Shown: in pieces, positions 9,831 through 18,777 of the stretch
Numbering within the stretch: position 1 is the first letter of the stretch
Layout: every line of letters starts with the position of its first letter
NCBI RefSeq assembly: GCF_004217545.1
Contig: NZ_SHKY01000001.1
Span: 3,782,001 to 3,846,000 of the forward strand
Reading direction: 5' to 3'
Origin: Krasilnikovia cinnamomea
GTDB taxonomy: Bacteria > Actinomycetota > Actinomycetes > Mycobacteriales > Micromonosporaceae
Length of the DNA stretch: 64,000 bases
Position numbers and translations under genes: made by a program
The notes under the pieces: model-generated
Database searches by the model: none
Told to the model about the DNA's origin: nothing
What the model saw: only the letters and a program-made list of their open reading frames with translations

Positions 9831-11546
9831 ATGCCGATGACCGGCAGAACGCAACCGAAGCTCGCCGGTGCCGCGGACTGGGTGCTGTGCCCGGGCTGCC
9901 GCACGCTGCTGTACGGCAAGCGGCTGGCGCGTGCCCAGCACGTCTGCCCGGAGTGCTCGCACCACCATCGGCTGACCGCGGCGCAACGGATCGACCAGCT
10001 GCTCGACGCCGAGGGCCGGCACCTGTTCGAGTACGCCGCGGGCGACGCCGACGTGCTGGGGTTCACCGACACCGCGCCCTACCCGCAGCGGCTGGCCGGA
10101 GCCCGGGCGAGCACCGGCATGACCGAGGCGGTGCTGCTCGCCGCCGGAACCGTGCTCGGCGAGCCGGTCGTCACCGCGGTGATGGACTTCCGCTTCCTCG
10201 GCGGCAGCCTCGGTGCGGTGGTCGGTGAGCTGATCACCCGCGCCGCGGAGATCGCCGTCGAGCGCCGGGTCCCTCTGCTGCTGGTGTCCGCCTCCGGCGG
10301 GGCGCGGATGCAGGAGGGCGCGGTCTCGTTGATGCAGATGGCCAAGACCAGCCAGGCGCTGGCCCGGCTCGACGAGGCCGGCATCCTGACGCTGTCACTG
10401 GTCACCGACCCGACGTACGGCGGGGTCGCGGCGTCCTTCGCCTCCCTGGCCGACGTCATCATCGCCGAGCCGGGGGCCCGCATGGGGTTCGCGGGGCCCC
10501 GGGTGATCGCCCAGACGATCCGCGAGACCCTGCCGGACGGATTCCAGACGGCCGAGTTCCTGCGGGAGCGCGGGCACATCGACGTGATCTGCCCGCGGGC
10601 GGAGCTGCGCCCGGCGCTCGCCCGGCTGTTGCGGGTGGGCGGCGGCCGGAACGCCGCACCGGCGCCGAGCGGCCCGGCCGCACCCGCGGGCGAGGGCGCA
10701 CCGGACAGCGAGGTGATCCGCGACCATTCCCGGCTGAGCGCGGGCGACGCCTGGCAGGCGGTGCAGACCGCCCGGAGCCTGGATCGCCCGACCACGCTGG
10801 ACTACCTGGCGGGCGCGTTCGAGGACTTCCAGGAGCTGCACGGCGACCGCGTCGGCGGGGGCTGCCGGGCGATCGTCGGCGGCCCGGCACGCCTCGACGG
10901 GATGCCCGTCATGGTGGTCGGGCATCAGAAGGGCCGTACGGCCGCCGAGCTGACCACGCGCAACTACGGCATGCCGACGCCCGCGGGATACCGCAAGGCC
11001 GCCCGCCTCATGCGCATGGCCGCGAAGCTCCGGCTCCCGCTGGTCACCATCGTGGACACGCCCGGCGCCTACCCGGGGGTGTCGGCGGAGGAGCAGGGCC
11101 AGGCCGGTGCCATCGCCGAAAACATCCGGCTCATGTCGACGCTGCCCGTACCCGTGGTGACCCTGGTCTCCGGGGAGGGCGGCAGCGGCGGCGCGCTGGC
11201 CCTGGCCGTCGCGAACGAGGTGCTCATCTGCTCGTCCGCCACGTACTCGGTGATCAGCCCGGAGGGCTGCGCCGCGATCCTGTGGAACGACCCGGGCATG
11301 GCGCGCACCGCGGCGGCCGCACTCCGCATCGACGCCGGCCACCTGCTGCGCCTCGGCGTCGTCGACGGGGTCGTGCCGGAGCCGCCGGGCGGCAGCCAGG
11401 CCGATCCGCACCTCGCCGTGCAGCGGGTCGGCGCCGCACTGGCCGACGCCGTACGCCGGCTCTCGGCGCTGGACGCGAACGCGCTGGTGGCCGGTCGCCG
11501 GGACCGTTTCCGAGCGTTCGGCGCGCACGTCGTCGTCGAGTCCTGA
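9831..11546 (+). CDS. accDA: Acetyl-CoA carboxylase carboxyltransferase, fused beta-alpha
   Basis: Transfers carboxylate from carboxybiotin to acetyl-CoA, giving malonyl-CoA for the PKS. The 571-residue chain joins an AccD-like half (residues about 1-265, with a zinc ribbon of two CPxC pairs: CPGC and CPEC) to an AccA-like half (about 300-571, with [12 protein letters not shown] and [10 protein letters not shown]). ATG at 9831 lies 6 bp after GGAGG. The split AccA/AccD type differs from the PccB-like enzymes most actinomycetes use for primary metabolism, and its position in a four-gene block after the ACP argues for dedicated precursor supply. Confidence 0.94.
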   Translation: MPMTGRTQPKLAGAADWVLCPGCRTLLYGKRLARAQHVCPECSHHHRLTAAQRIDQLLDAEGRHLFEYAAGDADVLGFTDTAPYPQRLAGARASTGMTEAVLLAAGTVLGEPVVTAVMDFRFLGGSLGAVVGELITRAAEIAVERRVPLLLVSASGGARMQEGAVSLMQMAKTSQALARLDEAGILTLSLVTDPTYGGVAASFASLADVIIAEPGARMGFAGPRVIAQTIRETLPDGFQTAEFLRERGHIDVICPRAELRPALARLLRVGGGRNAAPAPSGPAAPAGEGAPDSEVIRDHSRLSAGDAWQAVQTARSLDRPTTLDYLAGAFEDFQELHGDRVGGGCRAIVGGPARLDGMPVMVVGHQKGRTAAELTTRNYGMPTPAGYRKAARLMRMAAKLRLPLVTIVDTPGAYPGVSAEEQGQAGAIAENIRLMSTLPVPVVTLVSGEGGSGGALALAVANEVLICSSATYSVISPEGCAAILWNDPGMARTAAAALRIDAGHLLRLGVVDGVVPEPPGGSQADPHLAVQRVGAALADAVRRLSALDANALVAGRRDRFRAFGAHVVVES

Positions 11547-11568
11547 CGCCACATCCGGGGAGACCACA

Positions 11569-12120
11569 GTGACCCACAGCCTGACGAACAACCACCGCGA
11601 CCAGAACGCCACCGGCGCGGACCGCACCCACCGGGCCCCCGAACGCGAACGACCCCACGCCGACCTGGCGGACCTCGTCGAGCGACTGCGCGACAGCGCG
11701 CTGCGGTTCCTCGAGGAGGCACCGCAGCCGCCGCGGGCCATGCGCCTGAGCGCCGACGGGGTCTCGTTCGAGATCGAGTGGCCCGAGCCCGGCGCCGGCG
11801 CCCCCGTCGACGTGCCGGCGCTCGAGCTGACGCCGCCGGAGCGCCCCGCGCCGCCCGCCGCGCCGCCGGGCCGGCGCTTCCTCGCGGCCCCGATGGTGGG
11901 GGTCTTCTACCGGGCGTCCGCGCCGGGCGCGCCGCCGTTCGTCCGCGAGGGCGACGTCGTGGCCGCGGGACAGCAGATCGGCATCATCGAGGCGATGAAG
12001 CTCATGGTCCCCGTCGAGGCCGATCAGGCGGGCCGGGTGACCGCCGCGCTGAAGGCGGACGGCGAGCCGGTCGAGTTCGGCGAGCACCTGTTCGCGCTCG
12101 CCGACGTCGACGCGGGCTGA
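11569..12120 (+). CDS. accB: Biotin carboxyl carrier protein of acetyl-CoA carboxylase
   Basis: A 183-residue carrier that shuttles carboxybiotin between AccC and AccDA. The biotinylation lysine is in IEAMKLMVPVEA near the C-terminus. The N-terminal 100 residues are charged and then Pro/Ala-rich, typical of AccB linkers. It has a GTG start after GGGGAGA. It is 22 bp after accDA and 10 bp before accC, so the three subunits are co-expressed. Confidence 0.94.
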   Translation: MTHSLTNNHRDQNATGADRTHRAPERERPHADLADLVERLRDSALRFLEEAPQPPRAMRLSADGVSFEIEWPEPGAGAPVDVPALELTPPERPAPPAAPPGRRFLAAPMVGVFYRASAPGAPPFVREGDVVAAGQQIGIIEAMKLMVPVEADQAGRVTAALKADGEPVEFGEHLFALADVDAG

Positions 12121-12130
12121 GGGGGCCGAC

Positions 12131-13501
12131 GTGTTTCGCAAGGTGCTCATCGCGAACCGGGGCGAGATCGCACTGCGGGTGGCGCGGACCTGTCGCGAGA
12201 TGGGCGTCGGCACCGTCGCCGTCTACTCCACCGAGGACGCCGATTCCGCGGTCGTCCGCGCCGCCGACGAGAAGGTGCGGATCGGTCCGGCGGCGGCCAA
12301 GCGCAGCTACCTCAGCGCGCCGGCGATCATCGAGGCGGCCCGGCGCACCGGCGCGGACGCCATCCACCCGGGGTACGGGTTCCTCAGCGAGGACCCCGAC
12401 TTCGCGGAGATCTGCCGTGCCGAGGGGATCGTCTTCATCGGTCCCCCGCCCGGGGTGATCGCGGACCTCGGGGACAAGGTGCAGGCCCGCCGGCTGATGA
12501 CCCGGGCCGGGCTGCCGATCCTCGCGGGCAGCGTCGAACCGTTGCGCTCCGCCGAGGAGGCGCGCGCGGTGGCGCAGGAGGTCGGCTATCCCGTGATCCT
12601 CAAGGCCGCGGCCGGCGGCGGCGGCCGGGGAATGCGGGTCGTCACCGAGGCCGACTCGTTCACCGCGGCCTACCGGGAGACCACCGGCGCCGCGCAGGCC
12701 CTGTTCGGGGACGCCCGGGTCTACGTCGAGCGCTATCTCCCCGACGCGCGGCACGTGGAGATCCAGGTGCTGGCCGACGGCCACGGCAACGCCGTCCACC
12801 TCGGCGCCCGGGACTGCTCGGTGCAGCGCCGGCACCAGAAGCTGCTGGAGGAGAGCCCGCCGCCGCGGCTCGGCGCCGACGTGGTCGACCGCATGGGACG
12901 GCTCGCCGCGGACGCGGCCCGCAGCGTCGGCTACACCGGCGCGGGGACCTTCGAGTTCCTGGTCAGCCCGGCGGGCGAGTTCTTCTTCATCGAGGTGAAC
13001 TGCCGGATCCAGGTCGAGCATCCGGTCACCGAGATGGTGACCGGCATCGACCTGGTGCGTGAGCAGCTGCGGATCGCGGCGGGTGAGCGGCTCGCGCTCC
13101 GGCAGGAGGACGTACGGCTGCACGGCACCGCCGTCGAGGCCCGGGTCAACGCGGAGGACCCGGGGCGGCAGTTCGCGCCCGCTCCCGGCGTACTGAGCGA
13201 GTTCGTGCCGCCGGGCGGGCCGTTCGTCCGCGTGGACACCCACGGCTTCGCCGGTTACCGGGTGCCCGCGGCCTACGACTCGCTGCTGGCCAAGGTGGTG
13301 GTGTGGGCCCCGGACCGGGAGCAGGCTCTCGCCCGCATGGACCGGGCGCTGCAGGAGTTCCGGGTCGCCGGCCCGGGCGTACACACCACCGCCGGGTTCC
13401 TGCGCGAGGTCCTGCACGACGAGGAGTTCCGGGCGGGCCGGCACACCACCGCCATCGTCGAACGGATCCTGCGCGAGGACCGGACCGACACCGCCGCGTG
13501 A
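12131..13501 (+). CDS. accC: Biotin carboxylase subunit of acetyl-CoA carboxylase
   Basis: ATP-dependent carboxylation of biotin on AccB. The 456-residue ATP-grasp enzyme shows KVLIANRGEIALRV at the N-terminus, the glycine-rich loop KAAAGGGGRGMR, and the catalytic FIEVNCRIQVEHPVTE region. It has a GTG start. It is the last carboxylase subunit in the polyketide operon, and the ketoreductase follows 43 bp later. One substitution is visible: Cys in EVNCRIQ where many family members have Met (EVNxRIQ); this is probably neutral. Confidence 0.95.
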   Translation: MFRKVLIANRGEIALRVARTCREMGVGTVAVYSTEDADSAVVRAADEKVRIGPAAAKRSYLSAPAIIEAARRTGADAIHPGYGFLSEDPDFAEICRAEGIVFIGPPPGVIADLGDKVQARRLMTRAGLPILAGSVEPLRSAEEARAVAQEVGYPVILKAAAGGGGRGMRVVTEADSFTAAYRETTGAAQALFGDARVYVERYLPDARHVEIQVLADGHGNAVHLGARDCSVQRRHQKLLEESPPPRLGADVVDRMGRLAADAARSVGYTGAGTFEFLVSPAGEFFFIEVNCRIQVEHPVTEMVTGIDLVREQLRIAAGERLALRQEDVRLHGTAVEARVNAEDPGRQFAPAPGVLSEFVPPGGPFVRVDTHGFAGYRVPAAYDSLLAKVVVWAPDREQALARMDRALQEFRVAGPGVHTTAGFLREVLHDEEFRAGRHTTAIVERILREDRTDTAA

Positions 13502-13544
13502 CACGTCGACCAATTCCTTCCACCCCTCATCGCCAGGAGAACAC

Positions 13545-14330
13545 ATGTCCCAGGAACCCCGACGCACCGCCGTGGTGACCGGAGCGACCAGCGGCATCGG
13601 GCTCGCGATCGCCAAGCTGCTCGCCGACGCCGGCCACCGCGTCTACCTCGGCGCCCGCGACGCCGACCGGATCACGCACACCGTCAAGGAGCTGACCGAC
13701 CAGGGCCTGGAGGTCGACGGCAGCCCGTGCGACGTCGGCGACCCCGCGCAGGTGCGCGGGTTCGTCGAGGCCGCCGTCCGCCGGTTCGGCACCGTCGACA
13801 TCCTCGTCAACAACGCGGGGCGCAGCGGTGGCGGCGTCACCGCCGACATCACCGACGACCTGTGGCTCGACGTCGTCAACACCAACCTCAACAGCGTCTT
13901 CTTCATGACCCGGGACGTGCTCAGCGTGGGCGGCATGCGGGAGAAGCCCTGGGGGCGCATCGTCAACATCGCCTCCACGGCCGGCAAGCAGGGCGTGGTG
14001 CTCGGGGCGCCGTACTCGGCGTCGAAGCACGGCGTCGTCGGTTTCACCAAGGCCCTGGGCAACGAGCTGGGCAAGACCGGCATCACCGTCAACGCGGTGT
14101 GCCCCGGATACGTCGAGACGCCGATGGCGCAGCGGGTGCGGCAGGGCTACGCCGCCGCCTGGGAGATCTCCGAGGAAGAGGTCCTCGAGCGGTTCCAGGC
14201 CAAGATCCCGCTCGGCCGGTATGCCACCCCCGAGGAGGTCGCCGGCATGGTCGGCTACCTGACCTCCGGCGCTGCGGCGTCGGTCACCGCCCAGGCGCTC
14301 AACGTCTGCGGTGGCCTCGGCAACTTCTGA
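13545..14330 (+). CDS. Polyketide ketoreductase (ActIII-like SDR)
   Basis: NADPH-dependent reduction of one carbonyl of the nascent chain, usually C9, which directs first-ring folding. The 261-residue classical SDR has TGATSGIG at residues 12-19, NNAG, a catalytic serine in NIASTAGKQG, and YSASKHG. The C-terminal PGYVETPMA and the following acidic insert are typical of ActIII-type enzymes. A strong AGGAG lies before the ATG. It is immediately followed by the didomain aromatase, the usual order in reducing type II clusters. Confidence 0.93.
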   Translation: MSQEPRRTAVVTGATSGIGLAIAKLLADAGHRVYLGARDADRITHTVKELTDQGLEVDGSPCDVGDPAQVRGFVEAAVRRFGTVDILVNNAGRSGGGVTADITDDLWLDVVNTNLNSVFFMTRDVLSVGGMREKPWGRIVNIASTAGKQGVVLGAPYSASKHGVVGFTKALGNELGKTGITVNAVCPGYVETPMAQRVRQGYAAAWEISEEEVLERFQAKIPLGRYATPEEVAGMVGYLTSGAAASVTAQALNVCGGLGNF

Positions 14331-14368
14331 TCCGCCGCCAACCGCTTCATCCAACCAGGAGGGACAGC

Positions 14369-15313
14369 ATGACGTCGACGGGCACACGCACCGTGGAACA
14401 CGAGATCCGGGTGCAGGCCGGAGCGGACGCGGTGTATCGACTGATCGCCGACGTGGCGAACTGGCCACAGATCTTCCCGCCGAGCGTGCACGTCGAGCAC
14501 CTTGAACGCGGCGACCGGCAGGAACGGATCCAGATCTGGGCGACCGCGAACGGCGAGGCGAAGACCTGGCAGTCCCGGCGGGTGCTCGACCCGGCGGCGC
14601 GGCGGGTGGAGTTCCGCCAGGAGGTGTCGCAGCCGCCGGTCGCCGCCATGGCGGGTACGTGGATCATCGAGGACGCCGGCGAGGGCGCGTCGCGGGTGCG
14701 GCTGCTGCACGAGTTCCGCGCGGTCGACGACGACCCGGACAAGCTGGAGTGGATCGACCGGGCGGTCGACACCAACAGCACTGTGGAGCTGGCGGCGTTG
14801 AAGGCGAACGCGGAACTGGCCACCGGCGACTCCGGCCTGCTCTTCACCTTCGACGACACGGTGCACATCGACGGGTCCGCGAAGGACGTGTACGAGTTCA
14901 TCAACCAGGCCCAGCTGTGGGAGCAGCGCCTGCCGCACGTCGCCCGCGTCTCGCTGCGGGAGGACGGCCCCGGTCTGCAGCTGCTGGAGATGGACACCCG
15001 CGCCAAGGACGGCTCGGTGCACACCACCAGCTCGGTGCGGGTCTGCCTGCCGTACGAGAAGATCGTCTACAAGCAGATCGTGCTGCCGGCGCTGATGTCC
15101 CTGCACACCGGGCAGTGGCTCTTCGAGGAGCAGGACGCGGGGGTCGCCGTCACCTCCCGGCACACGGTGGCCATCAACGAGGCGAACATCGCACGGGTGC
15201 TCGGTGCGGACGCCACCGTGGCCGGCACCCGGGACTACCTGCACACCGCCCTGAGTACCAACAGCCTGGCCACGTTGCAGCACGCGCGCCGCCACGTGGA
15301 GGGCACGGCCTGA
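14369..15313 (+). CDS. Didomain aromatase/cyclase
   Basis: Dehydrates and aromatises the first ring after ketoreduction. The 314 residues form two tandem START/SRPBCC domains: residues about 8-150 (EHEIRVQAGADAVYRLIADV) and 155-310 (TVHIDGSAKDVYEFI). Didomain enzymes of the ActVII class act on C9-reduced chains, consistent with the ketoreductase upstream. ATG at 14369 lies behind AGGAGG; the longer upstream open frame is a shadow of the ketoreductase gene. A large hairpin follows the stop. A paralogue lies at 17.8 kb. Confidence 0.92.
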   Translation: MTSTGTRTVEHEIRVQAGADAVYRLIADVANWPQIFPPSVHVEHLERGDRQERIQIWATANGEAKTWQSRRVLDPAARRVEFRQEVSQPPVAAMAGTWIIEDAGEGASRVRLLHEFRAVDDDPDKLEWIDRAVDTNSTVELAALKANAELATGDSGLLFTFDDTVHIDGSAKDVYEFINQAQLWEQRLPHVARVSLREDGPGLQLLEMDTRAKDGSVHTTSSVRVCLPYEKIVYKQIVLPALMSLHTGQWLFEEQDAGVAVTSRHTVAINEANIARVLGADATVAGTRDYLHTALSTNSLATLQHARRHVEGTA

Positions 15314-15330
15314 CCCACCCACCGACTCGA

Positions 15331-15409
15331 CCGGTCGCCGGAGGGCGCGTACACCGGGGGACGCCGTGGCGTACCCCGGTGTCCCGCGTTGCGCCCCTCC
15401 GGCGACCGG
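15331..15409 (+). terminator. Large compound stem-loop after the aromatase gene
   Basis: A perfect 15-bp stem (15331-15345 with 15395-15409) encloses a second inverted repeat, ACACCGGGG (15351-15359) with CCCCGGTGT (15374-15382). It begins 18 bp after the aromatase stop and precedes the multicopper oxidase. It probably ends the minimal PKS/carboxylase transcript. Confidence 0.75.
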
Positions 15410-15527
15410 CGGCACGGGGTCCCGGTTCCGCCGTACTCAAGCTCACCTCGAGCTGCCGCCCATCGACGGCTGACAGCATCGCGGACATCTCCATCCCTGG
15501 GTGTTCGTGAATGCGAGGGAACCGATA

Positions 15528-16952
15528 ATGCTTACCCGTCGGGATATGTTGAAGCTCGCCGCCGTCGGTGGCGTGGCGGGAATCGTGCCGCTGGAGCAGA
15601 TCGCCGCCGCCGCCGACCCGGTGCCCCCGGCCGAGTCCACGCCGTTCACCGCGGTCATGCCGATTCCGCCGGTGCTCGCGCCGGCCCGCGACAGCCGGTG
15701 CGACCGCTACGACATCACCATGCGTACCGCCCGCGTCGAGATCATCCCGGGCCTGCTCAGCACGGTGAACACCTACAACGGCCTGTTCCCGGGGCCGACC
15801 ATCGTCGCGCAGCGGGGCCGGGCCGTGCGGATCCGGCAGACCAACGAGCTGAGCGTGCTGACCGGGGTGCACCTGCACGGCGGCAAGGTGCCGGCCGCGC
15901 ACGACGGCCACCCCACCGACACCATCGCGCCCGGTGCGTCCCGGGTGTACGACTACCCGAACAACCAGTCCGCGGCGCCGCTCTGGTACCACGACCACGC
16001 GCACATGATCGAGGGCGACAACGTCTACAGCGGGCTGTCCGGCGCGTACCTGGTGACCGACCAGCAGGAGCAGTCGCTGCCGTTGCCGCACGGGCGGTAC
16101 GACGTGCCCCTGCAGATCCGCGACGCGCGGGTGCTGTCCGACGGCACGCTGTACTACACGCGGGCCCAGGACCGGCCGCACGTGCTCGTCAACGGCAAGG
16201 AGCGGCCGCGCTTCGAGGTCGCCGCCCGCCGTTACCGGCTGCGCATCTTCAACACGTCGGTCGACCGGCCGTTCGACCTGCGGTTCGCCGACGGCTCGGA
16301 GTTCGTCCTGATCGGCACCGACGGCGGGCTGTTGAGCGAGCCGGTACGGGTGCAGAGCCTGTTGCTGGGCGCCGGCGAGCGGGCCGACGTCGTGGTCGAC
16401 TTCGCGCGCTACGCCGTGGGCGGCTCCGTGGTGCTGGTCAACGCGGCCGCGCTCGCCACCGAGAACGCGGACGTGATGCGCTTCGACGTGGTGTGTACGG
16501 CGAGCGACAGCAGCAAGGTGCCCGGCAAGCTGGCGGCCGTCCCGCCGCTGCCCAAGGCGACGGTGGAGCGCAACTTCGTGCTGGCGCAGGACTGGACCCG
16601 GGGCGCGCTGATCAACGGCAACGTCTACGACCCCAACCGGGTGGACGTGCAGACCCGCCTGGGCACCACGGAGATCTGGACGATCACCAACGCCGACCCG
16701 GCCGGCCCGCCGCCGAACTTCCACCTCAACCACAGCTTCCACACCCACCTGGCGGACTTCCGGGTGCTGGACCGCAACGGCAAGCCGCCCGCGCCTACCG
16801 AGCTCGGCTGCAAGGACGTGGTGCGGATCCCTCCGGGCGACACCGTGCGGATCGCCATGACGTGGTCCGGGTACACCGGCCGGTTCGTGTTCCACTGCCA
16901 CCAGCTGCCGCACTCCGAGTGGGGGCAGATGGCCACCATCGAGGTCGTGTGA
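15528..16952 (+). CDS. Multicopper oxidase (CotA/laccase-type), Tat-exported
   Basis: Oxidises phenols by one-electron steps with reduction of O2 to water. The N-terminus MLTRRDMLKLAAVGG is a twin-arginine-like signal, so the enzyme is probably extracytoplasmic. Copper motifs in order: HLHGG, WYHDHA, HSFHTH (the HPxHxH variant) and HCHQLPH at residues 456-462. The usual axial methionine five residues after the last histidine is Gln467. The ATG at 15528 has GAGGGA upstream; an in-frame GTG 27 bp earlier is less likely. Hairpins on both sides suggest a separate transcript. In a polyketide cluster it may couple phenols or adjust quinone state; this is inference. Confidence 0.88.
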   Translation: MLTRRDMLKLAAVGGVAGIVPLEQIAAAADPVPPAESTPFTAVMPIPPVLAPARDSRCDRYDITMRTARVEIIPGLLSTVNTYNGLFPGPTIVAQRGRAVRIRQTNELSVLTGVHLHGGKVPAAHDGHPTDTIAPGASRVYDYPNNQSAAPLWYHDHAHMIEGDNVYSGLSGAYLVTDQQEQSLPLPHGRYDVPLQIRDARVLSDGTLYYTRAQDRPHVLVNGKERPRFEVAARRYRLRIFNTSVDRPFDLRFADGSEFVLIGTDGGLLSEPVRVQSLLLGAGERADVVVDFARYAVGGSVVLVNAAALATENADVMRFDVVCTASDSSKVPGKLAAVPPLPKATVERNFVLAQDWTRGALINGNVYDPNRVDVQTRLGTTEIWTITNADPAGPPPNFHLNHSFHTHLADFRVLDRNGKPPAPTELGCKDVVRIPPGDTVRIAMTWSGYTGRFVFHCHQLPHSEWGQMATIEVV

Positions 16953-16964
16953 CGGTCTTCCGTC

Positions 16965-17003
16965 GTCCCGGCCGGGTTCCGCGTCGCGGAACCCGGCCGG
17001 GAC
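16965..17003 (+). terminator. Rho-independent-type terminator after the multicopper oxidase
   Basis: A perfect 16-bp stem (16965-16980 with 16988-17003) with a 7-nt loop starts 12 bp after the stop codon. It separates the oxidase from the sugar methyltransferase. Confidence 0.85.
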
Positions 17004-17052
17004 CCGACCGTTCGTCAAGCCGGGCTCCAGCGGCGGCTTCAAGAATTGCGGC

Positions 17053-17763
17053 ATGTATGAGAGCGACAACGCCGCAGATGTGTACGACCTGGTGTACCAG
17101 GACCGCAAGGACTACCGGGCCGAGGCCGAGCTCGTCGCCGGACTGGTCCGCTCGCGCCGGCCGGACGCCGCGACGCTGCTCGACGTGGCGTGCGGCACGG
17201 GCATCCACCTGGAGGCGTTCGCCTCCCAGTTCGACCACGTGGAGGGGCTGGACCTCTCCGACGCGATGTTCTCGGCGGCGAGGCGCCGGCTGCCCGAGGT
17301 GACGCTGCACCTCGCCGACATGCGCACGTTCGACCTCGGCCGCCGGTACGACGTGATCACCTGCATGTTCAGCTCGATCGGCTACCTGTCCACCGGCCCC
17401 GACCTCGAGCGGACGCTGCAGAGCATGGCCCGGCACCTGACGCCGGGCGGCGTCGTGGTGGTAGAGCCGTGGTACTTCCCGGACACCTTCATCGACCGGT
17501 ACGTCTCCGGGCACGTGGTCACCCGTGACGGGCGCACCGTGGCCCGGGTGGCGCACTCCACCCGCGAGGGCGACACCACCCGCATGGAGATCCACTACCT
17601 GGACGCCGACAAGGACGGCATCCGGCACCACGACGAGGTCGACCGGCTGACCCTCTTCGGCCGCGATCAGTACGAGAGCGCGTTCACGCAGGCCGGCGGC
17701 CAGGTCGAGTACGTGACCGCGGAGAGCGGCGGGCCGGGCTTCTTCGTCGGCGTGTGGCCGTGA
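17053..17763 (+). CDS. dTDP-aminosugar N,N-dimethyltransferase (TylM1/DesVI-like)
   Basis: SAM-dependent methylation of the amino group of a dTDP-aminosugar. The 236-residue class I methyltransferase opens MYESDNAADVYDLVY and contains LLDVACGTGIHLEAF (SAM motif I), MFSSIGYL, GGVVVVEPWYFP and a C-terminal GxFVGV. That run of motifs matches the TylM1/DesVI/SpnS family closely, from memory of those sequences. It lies just downstream of a strong terminator and has no clear ribosome site, so it may be read from its own promoter, possibly leaderless. With the DegT aminotransferase and RmlA/B it predicts a dimethylaminohexose. Confidence 0.9.
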   Translation: MYESDNAADVYDLVYQDRKDYRAEAELVAGLVRSRRPDAATLLDVACGTGIHLEAFASQFDHVEGLDLSDAMFSAARRRLPEVTLHLADMRTFDLGRRYDVITCMFSSIGYLSTGPDLERTLQSMARHLTPGGVVVVEPWYFPDTFIDRYVSGHVVTRDGRTVARVAHSTREGDTTRMEIHYLDADKDGIRHHDEVDRLTLFGRDQYESAFTQAGGQVEYVTAESGGPGFFVGVWP

Positions 17764-18722
17764 CCGGCCGGCCCACGGCGGCGCCGGAGCACGCCGGCGA
17801 GTCGGTCGAGCACGTGATCGACGTGGCCGCGCCGGCCGAGGACGTCTACCGGCTGCTCGCCGACGCCGGCAACTGGGCGTGGATCTTCGGGCCGTTCGTG
17901 CACCTCGACGTGGCCGAGGGCGGGACGGCGGGCGCCGAGGAGCGCGTCACGGTGTGGTCGCACGGCGACGGCGAGGTGCACCGGTGGGTCAAGCACCGGG
18001 TCCTGCACCCGGATCGGCTGCGCATCGACTACCGGCCGGAGCAGCTTCCGCCCGCGCTGGCCGCGATGGAACGCTCCTTCGTGGTCGAGCCGGCCGGCGA
18101 GCGCGCCGCCCGGGTACGCCTGGTGCACCGGTTCCGGGCGGCCGGTTCCTCGGCGCCGGACGACATCCGGGACACGATCGACCGGATCAGCGACGCCGAG
18201 CTGGCCGGGGTGAAGGCGGCCGCCGAGCCGCTGGCCGAACGTCCGGACCTGCTGCTGGTGTTCGGCGAGACGGTGCACCTCCCCGGCCGGCCGGCGGACG
18301 TCTACGACTTCCTGTGGGACGCCGGCGCGTGGCCCGACCGGATCCCGCACGTGAGCGAAGTGCAGGTCCAGGGCACCGGCGACGCGCAGCTCGTCGAGAT
18401 GCGTACCGCGGAGGCCCGGGGCGGGACCCTGACCACCAAGACGGTGCGGATCGGGTTCCCGCACCGCGCCATCGTGTTCAAGCAGCTGCTGCTGCCGCCG
18501 GTGGGCCGGGCCCACGTGGTGCGCTGGTCGCTGGCGGAGGAGTCCGGGCGCACGGTCGTGACGTCCCGCCACACCGTCCTGGTCGACGCGGAGGGCGCCC
18601 GGCGCATGCTCGGGGCGGACACCGACCCGGGCAAGGCAGCGGAGTTCGTCCGCCGGGAGCTCACCACCAAGACCCGGCTGATCTTCGATGCCGCGGGCGA
18701 GCACCTGGGGCGGGCGTCGTGA
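17760..18722 (+). CDS. Second didomain aromatase/cyclase
   Basis: A paralogue of the 14.4-kb aromatase, also two SRPBCC domains in about 320 residues (EHVIDVAAPAEDVYRLLADA, then ETVHLPGRPADVYDFL). The GTG at 17760 overlaps the methyltransferase stop (GTGA); a GTG 6 bp earlier is also in frame. Two didomain cyclases in one cluster could act on different rings, or one may have lost activity. The second copy keeps the domain pattern but is clearly diverged. Its coupling to the sugar methyltransferase is unusual. Confidence 0.87.
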   Translation: MTGRPTAAPEHAGESVEHVIDVAAPAEDVYRLLADAGNWAWIFGPFVHLDVAEGGTAGAEERVTVWSHGDGEVHRWVKHRVLHPDRLRIDYRPEQLPPALAAMERSFVVEPAGERAARVRLVHRFRAAGSSAPDDIRDTIDRISDAELAGVKAAAEPLAERPDLLLVFGETVHLPGRPADVYDFLWDAGAWPDRIPHVSEVQVQGTGDAQLVEMRTAEARGGTLTTKTVRIGFPHRAIVFKQLLLPPVGRAHVVRWSLAEESGRTVVTSRHTVLVDAEGARRMLGADTDPGKAAEFVRRELTTKTRLIFDAAGEHLGRAS

Positions 18723-18777
18723 GGCCCTCGAACCGTCGTGGACGCGCCGTCAAGGCGCCGGGCGCAGGGTGGCAACC

